A stretch of 64,000 nt of DNA from Capra hircus. Taxonomy: Eukaryota; Chordata; Mammalia; Artiodactyla; Bovidae. The stretch's first letter is position 1; every line of letters starts with the position of its first letter. This document shows positions 43,802 to 56,049 of the stretch, in pieces. Location: NCBI RefSeq assembly GCF_001704415.2, contig NC_030819.1, forward strand, positions 38,930,575 through 38,994,574, given 5' to 3'. Both the position numbers and the translations under genes were made by a program. Below the pieces are notes generated by a model. It saw nothing but the letters and a program-made list of their open reading frames with translations. It was not told where the DNA came from and searched no databases.

Positions 43802-44690
43802 GGCGGACAAGTTTGGTGACATAGAAATTCAAACTTTCAGACAAACACAAATATACCATAAAAATCCACAGGCAACAAAACAAATGAAAAAATACTTACA
43901 ACACCTTCAGTTGACAAAGGATAAATATCCTGCATGTAGGGCAAGTGGGAGGAGGATGTACACATGTGAAACCTTTAAGAGAGGAATTTCAGAACCTCAG
44001 AGGAAGATGCTGGTTGCAAATTAAAGTGTTTGAATTAAATTTGACTGAAAAGAAAGTGTCATTAAAGTTTTCTAGAAACAGAACTGTTCCTAAGGAAGAT
44101 TAACACAACAGCAACAGGTCGGGTTATTTGGAGAAGAAAGGCCAGTTAGGATGCTGGCAAGATCAGCTGAAAGGTGATCATCCCCTGGAACTCCAAGGCA
44201 GGGACGATCATGAACATTTTCTCGGGACAATAAGTGCTTGCTGATGACCGAGGTTTCCTGAGGTTTCAGAGCCCACATAATTGGAAAAATGGTGATTAAT
44301 GAAGACAAGGAAGACGGACACAGAAACGGGGTTCGGGGGAAGGTGATGGATTTGTTTCTAACGTTCCGTAAGGGTAAGACATCAGCTTTAAAATTAGAGA
44401 AAGAGAGGCTTACATCTGGTTGGCAATGCAAGTTTAGAGCTTGCATAAGGAGGATGGAAACCAAGAGATACAGTATTAGCTGAGGCCTGGGCCATAGACA
44501 GGATCGCAGAGTATTTCACTTGGGTAGGAGGAAGGCCTTAGGACCACAGTGGGAGAGGCTATTGAATACAGATTCCTAGACTCCATTCATTCTTACTCAA
44601 TCGGAATGTGAGGATAACATTAAGGAGTCTATATTTTTAACAAGTTGTCAACATTTATCTAACAAACATTAAATTTTGTTTTTGTTTTTG
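43802..44690. other. Intergenic segment without assignable feature
   Basis: Unique-looking DNA. A 124-codon minus-strand ORF (44090..44464) has no recognisable motif. Confidence 0.4.
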
Positions 44691-44699
44691 TTTTTGTTT

Positions 44700-45037
44700 C
44701 ACCAAATTGTGGGATCTTCGTTCCCTGACCAGGGATTGAAACTGTGCCCCTTATATTAGAAGCGCAGAGTCTTCATTTTCTTGTAACATATATTTAAAAC
44801 ATTTATTTTTAATTGGAGGATAATTGCTCTACAATGTTGTGTTAGTTTCTGCTGTACAACAACATGAATCAGCTATATATATATTTATATATATATATAT
44901 GCTCTCCCTCTTGAGCCTTCTTCCCAGCACCCTCCATCCCACCCATCTAGGTCATCACAGAGCACTGAGCTGAGTTCCTTTAGTTATAAAGCTGGGAAGC
45001 TTGGAGTCTTAACCACGGGACCAGCAGGGAAGTCCCA
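44700..45037 (-). mobile_element. CHR-type SINE split by L1-related sequence
   Basis: Left half (gggatcttcgttccctgacc, agcgcagagtctt) and right half (ttggagtcttaaccacggga, ccagcagggaagtccc) belong to one antisense CHR SINE. The inserted 44775..44995 piece (taattggaggataattgctc, cctccatcccacccatct, catcacagagcactgagctg) is L1-related. Flanking gagtctt marks the junctions. Confidence 0.75.
44875..44901. repeat. (TA)n simple repeat
   Basis: AT-alternating stretch with one TTTA interruption, within the L1-related insertion. Confidence 0.85.
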
Positions 45038-45039
45038 AC

Positions 45040-46990
45040 ATTAAAGTTTAAGACCCTATGCTTCAGGAGGTAAGGAATGATGAGAAAAAAATCAAGTTGG
45101 CAAAAAGGTAGCAAGTAAGTCTGGGCGATATAATTAAGGAAGAAGGAACTCACAAGGAGTGAGTCTCAAACCTTTAACTGGATCATAGAAAAAGTGGGAA
45201 AATACTTCAGTTTGTATATTAGGAAACAGTCAAAGCCCTTCCTTCTCCACTAGGGTGAAGGAGTGAAAGGGTGGAGAGGAAGTGGAGTTGGCTGAAGACA
45301 CCATTATCCTGAAATTCAACATCAGAAGAAAGAATAAGGGAACGTGTTGGCTTGTGGTTGTAACAAAATGAAGGATGTGACTTGTACTTAAGAGTGGGTG
45401 GTGCCTTTTTATGCTTGCAAAAGAAGAGGATCCAGTAGAAAGGTATGAGCAGATCTGGAAGAAAGAGAAGGAGCTGTGGGTACAGCAAGGTCACAGGAAA
45501 AGAAGGAAGGGCTAGCCTTCAAAAAGAGAAGGGACATTTCCATCTTTCCTCTTGTTTCAAACGAAGGAAAAATATCCGCATGGAAGGCAGAGAACTTGGA
45601 GGAATTCAAGCTGATGTCCCTGATATGGAAGTAAACTGGGAAAACAGTTTAGAGGTGGGAATATGAGGGCCCTAGAGGGGGTAAATCACTAGAGGCATTC
45701 TTACCACTGGTAGAGGATGGTCTTAATGGTCTTAACAGATGTGTGGCCTTTTAGGAGGGATGCTGAGGGTGTTGGTTTACTTTTTATCTTTTCTTTCCTT
45801 CAGGTGGCCTTGATTATAATCATTACCTGCTCATTCACCCTAGAAATGTGCAGCCACAGGCTGGACCTCTGGTGCCCAGGGTCAGTGATCTGCAGGTGTG
45901 CACTGACCAGATGCTCTTGGGCTTTCATCCTCTGTTCTTCCCCTTTCACAATCCTAAAACTGCTGGAGCTCTAGCTGAGGAGACTACTTCCCCCTAATGC
46001 TGATTTTGCTTATGAGTTCAAAGGTGAAATCCTGACCAGCGGAGTTGGCTACTGGGGTGGTGTCAAGCCACAGTCATCAGCAATGGATTTGTGGTGCCTT
46101 AGGCTCTCAATGTGGACGACTATGCAACATTACTTTTCAAATCTCAATTTACCCCCTTGGTAGTTAAATAAGAACTGATTCTAAGGGTTTTTGGATACAA
46201 AGTTTAATAAACACTGTAGGTGAAATAACTCATGAAGATATTAGCTATACTTGCAGAAGTGCAGTACTAATTAAAAATCATGATGTACATTTTAAAATCC
46301 CATTCAAAAATGATGTAAAGATTTTCATTGAGATTAGCAAAACAGTCTCCCTTTTGTGCTGTTAGTACATTGCTTTTGCAAACTGGACCAAATCAAGGGA
46401 CTGGCATAGCTGCATCGCTTCTGGAAACTAGGAGAGAATCTGTTCCCCTGCCTTTTGAAGCTTTAAGAGGCCACTCGTATTCCTAGGCTTGTAGCCTCTT
46501 CCTCTGTCTTCAGAGGGTATCATTCCAGTCTCTGTTTCTGCTATCACATCACTTTTTTTTTCTGATTCTGGCTCTTGCTGTGTCTCTCTTATAAGGAATT
46601 GTGATTATGTTGGGCCCACTGGAATTAGCCAGGATAAATCCTCCATCTCAGATCCTTAACTTGTTCACACCTGCAAAGTTCTTTTTGTCATGAAAAATGA
46701 ATATTCACAGGTTCCCAGGATAAAGACATGGATATATTCCAGAGAGCTATTATTCCATCTACCACAATGGCTTAGGTAAACATGAGAACATAGCCTGTGC
46801 TACAAGTGACCTGTGTCAACACTCTGCACCCCAGACCTCCCTCTCCTTCCCCTGGGACACCTTGAACCAGAGTCATGGCATAGGACATCTCTTATATGGT
46901 CTGAGAATGGTGTGGCTATCAGTCTGTGCATTAACTCAGTAGTAAAGATACATTTTTTCCTGATCAAAATAAAGATAAAAAGAAGTTCTA
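45040..46990. other. 1.9-kb intergenic segment without recognised repeats
   Basis: No ruminant retroposon. Short ORFs on both strands (to about 91 codons) lack any known motif. A possible home for distal regulatory elements, only by exclusion. Confidence 0.4.
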
Positions 46991-47462
46991 TTTTTTATTC
47001 CCTCGCACCACTTGATCATCTAGAGCAGCTCCTGGAATACAGTCATCCCGCTTTAATGATCAGTGAGTATGATGGTTATTTTCATGTGTCAACTTAGCCA
47101 GGTTAATGGTGTCCATTGTTTGGTCAAATGTCAGTCTAGATACTGATGATAAGGTATTTTTTAAATGTGATTAACATTTAAATCAGTGAATGTTGAGTAA
47201 GGCAGATTATCCTCCATTATGTAAATGGGTCTTACCCAATTGGTTGAAGCCCTTAAGAGAAAAGACTAAGGTCCCTGGAAGATGAAGGAATTCTATTTCC
47301 AGACTGTCCTTCACTAAAACCTTCAACATCAACTCCTGCTGAAATTTCCAGCCTGGTGGCCTGCCCTTAGGATTTCAGACTTCTCAGCTTCCACATTGTG
47401 AGCCAATTCCTTAAAATCAATCAATATGTCCTCTATCTATCTATTGATATGTTTATATAGAT

Positions 47463-48072
47463 GTGGAAACAATGGAAACAATGACAGACTTTATATTCTT
47501 GGGCTCCAAAATCACTGCAGATGGTGACTCCGGCCATGAAATTAAAAGACACTTGCTCCTTGGAAGAAAAGTTATGACCAACCTAGACAACATATTAAAA
47601 AGCAGAGACATTGCTTTGCCAACGAAGGTCTGTCTAGTCAAGGCTATGGTTTTTCCAGTAGTCATGTATGGATGTGAGAGTTGGACTATAAAGAAAGCTG
47701 AGCGCTGAAGAATTGATGCTTTTGAACTGTGGTGTTGTAGAAGACTCTTGAGAGTCCTTTGGACAGAAAGGAGATCAAACGGTCAGTTCTAAAGGAAATC
47801 AGTCCTGAATATTCATCGAAAGGACTGATGCTGAAGCTGAAGCTCCAATACTTTGGCTACCTGATGCAAAGAACTGATTCATTAGAAAAGATCCTGATGC
47901 TGGGAAAGATTGAAGGCAGGAGGAAAAGGAGATGACAGAGGATGAGATGGTTGGATGGCATCACCGACTCAATGGGCATGAGTTTGAGCAAACTCCAGGA
48001 GATGGTGAAGGACTAGGGAAGCCTGGCGTGCTGCAGTCTGTGGGGTCGCAAAGAACTGAACTGAGTGAAATG
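47463..48072 (+). mobile_element. BovB LINE 3' part
   Basis: A plus-strand copy from the RT C-terminal region (METMTDFIFLGSKITADGDS) to the 3' terminus (tcgcaaagaactgaactgag). Flanks tatagatg at 47456..47463 and about 48213..48220 could be target duplications, but a simple-repeat stretch intervenes on the right. Confidence 0.9.
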
Positions 48073-48179
48073 ATATCTATATCTGTAACCTATAAGACTA
48101 CAATGTGTCTGCTATATATATATAAGATGAAATAAATTTAAAAATAACTACAAAATAAATGTTATCAATTCAAAGGATG

Positions 48180-48216
48180 TATACACACACATACATACAT
48201 ACATATACATTCTATA
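48180..48216. repeat. ACAC/CATA simple repeat
   Basis: Short (CA)n then (CATA)n stretch, just before the LTR 3' end resumes. Confidence 0.8.
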
Positions 48217-48530
48217 GATGTTGTTTCTCTGGAGAATCCTGAATAATACAAGTTAGAGAAGCATTTTCAGCCTGTAGGAGGGCATGATATTAGGCACTGC
48301 AGTAAATCTCAGGTTAAGAATAATAATATATTTAGAATTCCAAAGTAAAATAAAATCTAGTCTCACTTATACTTACCCTAAAGTAGTTCTACCTTTTAGC
48401 AAGCGAATCTGAAATATGGGTTAAGTGGTAAGTATTGCTAGAGAGGCCTCAAATCTGGCAAGAATGATCTCAAATATCATAGGTGTTGGGAGTGAAAGAT
48501 CTAGGAGGTTTTCTAATTTATCTCTCTCTA

Positions 48531-49052
48531 TGGACCAACCTAGATAGTGTGTTCAAAAGCAGAGACATTACTTTGCCAACAAAGGACTGTCTAGTCAAGG
48601 CTATGGTTTTTCCTGTGGTCATGTATGGATGTGAGACTTGGACTGTGAAGAAGGCAGAGTACTGAAGAATTGATGCTTTTGAACTGTGGTGTTGGAGAAG
48701 ACTCTTGAGAGTCCCTTGGACTGCAAGGAGATCCAACCAGTCCATTCTGAAGGAAATCAGCCCTGGGATTTCTTTGGAAAGAATGATGCTAAAGCTGAAA
48801 CTCCAGTACTTTGGCCACCTCATGCGAAGAGTTGACTCATTGGAAAAGACTCTGATGCTGGGAGGGATTGGGGGCAGGAGGAGAAGGGGCCAACAGAGAA
48901 TGAGATGGCTGGATGGCATCACTGACTTGATGGACCTGAGTCTGAGTGAACTCTGGGAGTTGGTGATGGACAGGGAGGCCTGGCGTGCTGCAGTTCATGG
49001 GGTCACAAAGAGTCGGACACGACTGAGAGACTGAACTGAACTGAACTGATGG
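48531..49052 (+). mobile_element. BovB LINE 3' part
   Basis: Plus-strand copy from FKSRDITLPTKDCLVKAMVF to the 3' terminus with (CTGAA)n tail at 49034..49050. Confidence 0.93.
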
Positions 49053-49110
49053 TTTTATTGGCTTTAAAATATTAGGAATTTTCTATCAAGTTTTATTTCA
49101 AATATTGTTG

Positions 49111-49376
49111 ATGCTATGCTATGCTAAGTCATTTCAGTTGTATCCGACTCTGTGCGACCCCATAGATGGCAGCCCACCAGGGTCCCCCGTCCCTGGGATT
49201 CTCCACGCAAGAACACTGGAGTGGGTTGCCATTTCCTTCTCCAATGCATGAAAGTGAAAAGTGAAAGTGAATTCGCTCAGTCATGTCCAACCCTCAGCGA
49301 CCCCATGGACTGCAGCCTACCAGTATCCTCCGTCCATGGGATTTTCCAGGCAAGAGTACTGGAGTGGGGTGCCATT
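49111..49376 (-). mobile_element. BOV-A2 SINE
   Basis: Complete minus-strand dimer (gctatgctaagtcatttcag ... ggagtggggtgccattt). Confidence 0.94.
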
Positions 49377-50284
49377 TATCAGGGTTATAAATACCATATT
49401 TTCTTTCATATGATTGTTTTATAACAATTAAATAATTAAATTCTAAAAGCCCTGGTATTAAGAAAAGAGAAACCATGGCTCACTGACTTCTGGAATTGAA
49501 TTAGATAATCACAGTAACATCACATCGTTTCAAGGAAGAAAGCAAGAAGAATGACATTTGAAATCATAGGAAGAGTATGAAAAGGTATAATATAATTTCT
49601 TGGCTTGGAATTTTGCCAAAAGACAATTGCTAATAATTTTTGCCATAAAAAGTGCCAAGGATGCTCTTTAACGAAAACCACTATTGTGAATTTTTGGGTT
49701 TCCATCTCATCAGAAAGTGATATTGCTATCAAAACGAATCCACTTATATTTGAACATTTATGAAATACTGACTCATAAGTGGTTTTCTGGATCCTTGCAA
49801 TCAGTAGAAATATGGATAGATGTATTCTTTAATCTTTTAAAATGAAAGATGAAGGAAATATATATAAAACAGACACTTCAGGATTTTTCTGGAGCAGTTT
49901 GATTTCTTTTCACTGGCACATATATTGGTTCTATCTTCTCTGCACTATCCAGAGGTGAGAATTGGGGCAGGAGGGTAAAAGAGGAGGTGTGGGTTTGGGG
50001 ACTGAGCATAAGGAGGAAGAGGAACTAGGTCTCATAGATTATCTCCTTCCCTTAAGTACTTTTAAGTCCCACAGCTTCCCTATGCATTATCTTAGCTTCC
50101 TTTCCTGTTTCCTTCCTAAATTCTTCAGCCTGTAATCCTCAGACTTTGGAGCCGTATATCTTGTGCTCCTTTTACTAGTCTATCGCTTCACAGATAGGCA
50201 ATGTTGAGTAAGAAGTGAGCTCCAGTGTTGGTACCTACAGATATGGATGTGAATCCTACTGCTGCAACTTAACATCTACACTCT
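49377..50284. other. Intergenic segment without assignable feature
   Basis: AT-rich DNA with no supported feature. Confidence 0.4.
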
Positions 50285-51545
50285 CTCAATAATGCTGCAC
50301 AACAAATGTCTTGGCATGGAACAGATCGCTCACAGTTCTGGAGGCTGAGAACTGTAAGATCAGTCAGCTCCTAGTAAAGGCCCTTTTCCTGGTTTTAAGT
50401 CAACGCCTGTTTACTCTCTCACACGGCAGAGGGAGAGGTGATCTCACTCATGTTTCTTCCTGTTGCTGTTCAACTCTTTTTGACCCCATCCCATGGACTG
50501 CAGCACTCCAGGCTTCCCTGTCCTTCATTAGCTCCTGGATTTTGCTCAGATTCATGTCCATTGAGTCGATGATGCCATCCAACCATCTCACCCTCTGTCA
50601 TCCTCTTTCCTTTAATCTTTCCCAGCATCAGGATCTTTCCCAATGAGTTGACTCTTCACATCAGGTGGCCAAGTATTGGAGTTTCGGTGTCAGCATCAGT
50701 CCTTCCAATGAATATTCAGGGTTGATTGCCTTTAGGTTTGACTGGTTTGATCTCCTTGCTGTCTGAGGGACTCTCAAAAATCTTCTCCAGCAGCACAGTT
50801 TGAAAGCATCAGTTCTTTGGTACTCAGCCTTCTCATTCAAATCTCACATCTGTATGTGACTACTGGAAAACTATAGCTTTGACTATATGGACCTTTGTTG
50901 GCAAAGTGATGTCTCTGCTTTTTAATATGCTGTCTAGGTTTGTTATAGCTTTCTTTCCAAGTAGCTTGCATCTTTTAATTTTGTAGCTACAGTCAAGGTC
51001 TGCAGTGATTTGGGGGCCCAAGAAAATAAAATCTGTCACCGTGTCCACTTTTCCCCCATCTATTTGCCATGAAGTGATGGGACTGGATGCCATGATTTTA
51101 GTTTTTTGAATGCTGAGTTTTAAGTCAGCCTTTTTACTCTCCTGTTTCACACTCATCAAGAGGCTCTTTAGTTCTTCTTCGCTTTCTGCCATTGGAGTGG
51201 TATCATCTGCATATCTGAGGTTGTTGATATTTCTCTGAGCAATCTTGATTCCAGCTTTTGATTCATCCAGCCTGGCATTTCACATGATGCACTCTGCATA
51301 TAAGTTAAATAAATAGGGTGACAGTCTACAGCTTTGACATACTCTGTTCCCAATTTTGAACCAGTCAATTGTTTCATGTCTGGTTCTAACGGTTGCTTCT
51401 TGACCTTCATTCAGGTTCACAAGGGCTTCACTCTCATGACCTAATTACCTCCCAAAGGCCCCAACTCCAAATACCATCACGTTGGAAATTAAACTTCAAC
51501 ATACAAATGTGGAGCAGGGGGACACAAACATTCATTCAGTCCATA
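50285..51545 (-). mobile_element. MaLR-type LTR interrupted by BovB
   Basis: Left part cacagttctggaggctgaga, aaggcccttttcctggtttt; right part ctctcatgacctaattacct, cccaaaggccccaactccaa, ggacacaaacattcattcag. These are the reverse complement of an MST/MLT1 LTR in the right order. No retroviral coding sequence. Confidence 0.75.
50459..51408 (-). mobile_element. BovB LINE 3' part inside MaLR LTR
   Basis: Minus-strand copy from 3' terminus (tgttgctgttcaactctttt) to the RT palm (YADD-equivalent near 51215, read on the minus strand). The ORF is broken by stops. Confidence 0.93.
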
Positions 51546-52029
51546 GCAACAAAATATTTTCAGACTTAGTAGCATAAAACAGCAACTGGTTCTCTTGCTC
51601 ACAGATCTGCAAGTCAGTGGCTGGGCTAGGTTCTAGGCTATAAGCTACAGGTTTAACTGAAGCTTACACTACCCGTCTTGATTCTTCTAGGATTAACAGC
51701 TTCCTGGAGCAGGGGTTCTGCCCTGTGTATTCATTACGTGACCCAGGCTGAAGGGTGGCACCCATCTGGATCATCTTTTCTCATGGAAGATGGCCAGGAT
51801 GCAAGAAACAAGCCAAACCCATGAAGCACATTTAAGATCTCTGCTCACTTCATGTCTGTTAACATTCCATAAATCCAGTAAATCCAATATCATGACATGG
51901 TCAAAGTCTATATCAGAAATGCAGGGAAGTCTACTCTTCACAGAGTGGGAAGGAGAGAGATTATTTGCTGATCAATAATTTGAAACTCTCTATCTGTGGT
52001 TGAATAAATAGTTTGCCCTCAATCAGTCC

Positions 52030-52275
52030 CTCACTGTCAATACTTTGGCCACCTGATGCAAAGAGCTGACTCATCAGAAAAGACTCTCATGCTGGGAAAG
52101 ACTGAGGGCAGGAGGAGAAGGGGGTAACAGAGGATGAGATGGTTGGATGGCCTTGTCAACTCAGTGGACATGAGTTTGAGCAAACTATGGGAGATAGTGA
52201 AGGATAGGGAAGCCTGGAGTGCTACAGTCCATGAGGTTGCAAAGAGTTGGACATGACTGAGCGACTGAATAACAA
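52030..52275 (+). mobile_element. BovB LINE 3'-end fragment with target-site duplication
   Basis: Only the last 0.25 kb (tactttggccacctgatgca ... gactgagcgactgaataac). Perfect flanks caatcagtcc at 52020..52029 and 52276..52285. Confidence 0.95.
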
Positions 52276-52399
52276 CAATCAGTCCAAATGTTCTCATGTC
52301 TTATATAGAGATGATAATAACAGGGTTATTGGGGAAAAGATATAATCTACAAAGAAAATGACACCATTGAAGGAACATAAATAGCATTCAAGAAATGTT

Positions 52400-54098
52400 A
52401 CTGTCATTGTTGTTCAGTTGCTAAGTCATGTCCAACTCTTTGTGAACCCATGAACTGCAGCGCTGTGTGGGTCACAATAAACTGTGGAAAATTCTGAAAG
52501 CAATGGGAATACCAGACCACCTGACCTGCCTCTTGAGAAATCTGTATGCAGGCCAGGAAGCAACAATTAGAACTGGACATGGAACAACAGACTGGTTCCA
52601 AATAGGAAAAGGAGTACTTCAAGGCTGTATATTGTCACCCTGCTTATTTAACTTTTATGCAGAGTACATCATGAGAAATGCTGAGCTGGAAGAAACACAA
52701 ACTGGAATCAAGATTGCCAGGAGAAATATCAATAACCTCAGATATGCAGATGACACCACCCTTATGGCAAAAAGTGAAGAGGAACTGAATAGCCTCTTGA
52801 TGAAAGTGAAAGAGGAGAGTGAAAATGTTGGCTTAAAGCTCAACATTCAGAAAACGAAGATCATGGCATCTGGTCCCATCACTTCATGGGAAATAGATGG
52901 GGAAACAGTGGAAACAGTGTCAGACTTTAGTTTTTCGGGCTCCAAAATCACTGCGGATGGTGACTGGAGCCATGAAATTAAAAGATGCTTACTCCTTGGA
53001 AGGAAGGTTATGACCAGCCTAGATAGCATATTGAAAAGCAGAGACATTACTTTGTCAACAAAGGTCTGTCTAGTCAAGGCTATGGTTTTTCCAGTGGTCA
53101 CGTATGAATGTGAGAGCTGGACTGTGAAGAAAGCTGAGTGCCAAAGAATTGATGCTTTTGAACTATGGTGTTAGGAAAGACTCTTGAGAGTCCCTTGGAC
53201 TGCAAGGAGATCCAACCAGTCCATTCTAAAGGAGATCAGTCCTGGGTGTTCTTTGGAAGGAATGATGCTAAAGCTGAAACTCCAGTACTTTGGCCACCTC
53301 CTGCGAAGAGTTGACTCGTTGGAAAAGAGTCTGATGCTGGAAGGGATTGGGGGCAGGAGGAGAAGGGGACGACAGAGGATGAGATGGCTGGATGGCATCA
53401 CTGACTCAATGGATGTGAATTTGAGTGAACTCCAGGAGTTGGTGATGGACAGGGAGGCCTGGCGTGCTGCGATTCATGGGGTCACAAAGTGTCGGACATG
53501 ACTGAGCGACTGAACTGAACAGAACTGAACTGAACTGCAGCACATCAGGCTTCCCTGTCCTTCATATCTCCCTGAGTTTGCTCAAACTCATGACCATTGA
53601 GTTGGTGATGCCATCCAACCATCTCATCCTCTGTCGCCCCCTTCTCTTCTTGCTCTAAATCTTTCCCAGCATCAGGGTCTTTTCCAATGTGTCAGCTTTT
53701 CACATCAGGTGGCCAAAATATTGGCGCTTCAACACCAGTCCTTCCAATGAATATTCAGGACTGATTTCCTTCAGGATTGACTGATTTTATCTCCTTGCTG
53801 TCCAAAGGACTCTCAAGAGTCTTCTCCAGCACCACAGTTTGAAAGCATCAATTCTTTGGTGCTCAGCCTCCTTTACGGTCCAGCTCTCACATCCATACAT
53901 GACTACTTGGAAAACCATAGCTCTGACTACACAGACTTTTGTTGGCAAAGTGATGTCTCTGATTTTTAATATGCTGTCTAGCTTTGTGATAACTTTTCTT
54001 CCAAGGTGTAAGCATCTTTTAATTTCGTGGCTACAGTCACTATTTGCATTAACTTTGCACCCCAAGAAAATGAAATCTGACACTGTTTCCACTTTTTT
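52400..54098 (-). mobile_element. BovB LINE (minus), split by a plus-strand BovB
   Basis: The 3' terminus lies at 52400..52461 (gttgttcagttgctaagtca ... gaactgcag) and the remainder at 53531..54098 (cacatcaggcttccctgtcc ... tctgacactgtttccactt). The two pieces are contiguous in the BovB consensus, so this older element was the target of the insertion at 52462..53530. Confidence 0.93.
52462..53530 (+). mobile_element. BovB LINE inserted into an opposite-strand BovB
   Basis: Plus-strand copy with a 235-codon open stretch (52467..53174) that holds the RT core: CRN-less start HNKLWKILKAMGIPDHLTCL, QGCILSPCLFNFYAEYIMRN, YADD (about 52742) and IDAFELWC, ending at a TAG where other copies read a Trp codon. 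It ends in an (A/CTGAA)n tail. The 11-bp direct repeat tgaactgcagc occurs at 52451..52461 and 53531..53541, part of which may come from the tail. The element is 5'-truncated with no endonuclease. Confidence 0.94.
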
Positions 54099-54119
54099 TC
54101 CTATATATTTAAACTTTTT

Positions 54120-54570
54120 TAGAATGTGTACAGGGAAGTAAGAAAGTTGCAAGAGCTAAGTGATATGAGAACTGGAGAGAAAATTAAAGCTTCACATCAA
54201 AGGCGGTAAGATTAATTTAAATTCTAAATTCTTAAAAAAGGTATAAGGAGTGGATTGTTTGTGTTTATTTAAATAGTCAGTTTCCAGTTATGGTCACCCA
54301 TGTTATTGTGAGTTATTACACATTTGCTTCTATTGTTATGCTATGTGTGAGAACAGTATGTAAATCATGTTATGTCAAATGATAGATAAAATGTAGCCAA
54401 AACCGAACATTTTGCTCATTAGGCAATTTGGCAAATGTATACTTGAAGTAATAACTGTGTAACATGGGGAAATAACAGTAATTAAAACAAAAATATAAAC
54501 TATAATGTATATGTTTAACTAAGCAATCTTTTCTAGAATGCATGTGTGGTTTGCAGAAATCCTACATCTT
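54120..54570. other. Intergenic segment without assignable feature
   Basis: AT-rich spacer between two minus-strand BovB copies. Confidence 0.4.
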
Positions 54571-55302
54571 CAGTTCAGTTTAGTTGCTCAGTCGTGTCCG
54601 ACTCTTGTGACCCCATGAATCACAGCATGCCAGGCCTCCCTGTCCATCACCAACTCCTCAAACTCACATCCATCGATTCAGTGATGCCATCCAGCCATCT
54701 CATCCTCTGTCGTCCCCTTCTCCTCCTGCCTCCAATCCCTCCCAGCATCAGACTCTTTTCCAATGAGTCAACTCTTCGCAGGAGGTGGCCAAAGTACTGG
54801 AGCTTCACCTTTAGCATCATTCCTTCCAATGAACATCCAGGACTGATCTCCTTTAGGATGGTTGGATCTCCTTGCAGTCCAAGGGACTCTCAAGAGTCTT
54901 CTCCAACAGTTCAAAAGCATCAATTCTTCAGCACTCAGCTTTCTTCACAGTCCAGCTCTCACATCCATACATGACCACTGGAAAAACCATAGCCTTGACT
55001 AGATGGACCTTTGTTGGCAAAGTAATGTCTTTGCTTTTCAATATGCTATCTAGGTTGGTCATAACTTTCTTTCTAAGGAGTAAGTGTCTTTTAATTTCAT
55101 GGCTGCAGTCACCATCTGCAGTGATTTTGGAGCCCAAAAGATAAAGTCTGACACTGTTTCCACTGTTTCCCCATCTATTTCCCATGAAGCAATGGGACCA
55201 GATGCCATGATCTTCATTTTCTGAATATTGAGCTTTAGGCCAACTGTTTCACTCTCCTCTTTCACTTTCATCAAGAGGCGCTTTAGTTCCTCTTCACTTT
55301 AA
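54571..55302 (-). mobile_element. BovB LINE 3' part
   Basis: Minus-strand copy from agttcagtttagttgctcag (3' end) to the RT palm (ggcgctttagttcctcttc). The ORF is broken between 54928 and 54870. Confidence 0.94.
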
Positions 55303-55313
55303 ATACATATTTT

Positions 55314-55400
55314 AAATGGCAACCAACTCCAATATTCTGCCTGGAGAATTCCATGGGCAGAGGAGCCTGGTGGGCTACAGCCCACGGAGTGGCAAAAGAT
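55314..55400 (+). mobile_element. BovA fragment
   Basis: Short plus-strand body piece (atggcaaccaactccaatat ... gctacagcccacggagtgg). Confidence 0.8.
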
Positions 55401-55401
55401 T

Positions 55402-56045
55402 TTACCACAAGTTAACAACTATACACAATGGAGTACTATAAAGTAAAAAAAGAAAAAAAAAAGAAGAATAATTTTTTGCCATTTGGAGCAGCTCAGGTGA
55501 ACTTGTCCCTTGTGGTTCAGTCAATAAAGAGTCCACCTGCAGTGCAAGAGACCAGGGTTTAGTCCCTGCATTGGGAAGATCCCTTGGAGGAGGGCATGGC
55601 AACCCACTACAGTATTCTTGCCTTAAGAATCCCCATGAACATAGGAGCCTGGTGGGCTGCAGTCCTTGAGGTCAGAAAGAGTCAGACACGACTGAATGAC
55701 TACACACATGGGTGAACTTGGAGGACATGATGCTAAGTGAAATAAGTTAGAGAAAAACAAAAACTACCTGGTATCACTCATATGTGGAATCTAAAAAATA
55801 CAACAAACGTGTGAATGTAAAAGAAGCAGACTCACAGATATAGAGAACAAACTAGTCGTTTGCAGCTTAGGGGTACAAAGCTGCAGTTTTCATTTGGGAA
55901 AATGCAAATTTCAATTGCATTTGGGAAAATGCAAATTTTCCCATTGTACAACATGGGAAATATAGCCAATATTTTGTAATAGCTGTAAATGGAGTATAAC
56001 CTTTAGAAATTGTACAAAATTTTTTAAATTAAAAAAATACAAATT
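55402..56045 (+). mobile_element. L1 LINE 3' fragment with nested Bov-tA
   Basis: L1 sequence aacaactatacacaatggag, then after the SINE gaggacatgatgctaagtga, actcatatgtggaatctaaa, caacatgggaaatatagcca and an A/T-rich tail. Its 3' end matches the other L1 copy near 34.9 kb. Confidence 0.82.
55505..55710 (+). mobile_element. Bov-tA SINE inside L1, with duplication
   Basis: Plus-strand copy flanked by ggtgaactt at 55496..55504 and 55711..55719. Confidence 0.94.
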
Positions 56046-56049
56046 TTTT

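Larger units (their letters stand above)
47050..48256 (+). mobile_element. ERVL-type LTR (MLT2-like) interrupted by BovB
   Basis: The left part ttttcatgtgtcaacttagc, gattaacatttaaatcagtg, cttacccaattggttgaagc, attgtgagccaattcctta and the right end ttgtttctctggagaatcct, gaataatacaag are in the order of a solitary ERVL LTR. No internal viral sequence is seen. BovB and AT-rich repeat DNA separate the parts. Confidence 0.65.

Noticed and set aside
52467..53174. 235-codon RT ORF as an active element
   Set aside because: 5'-truncated with a premature stop; no intact BovB in the window.
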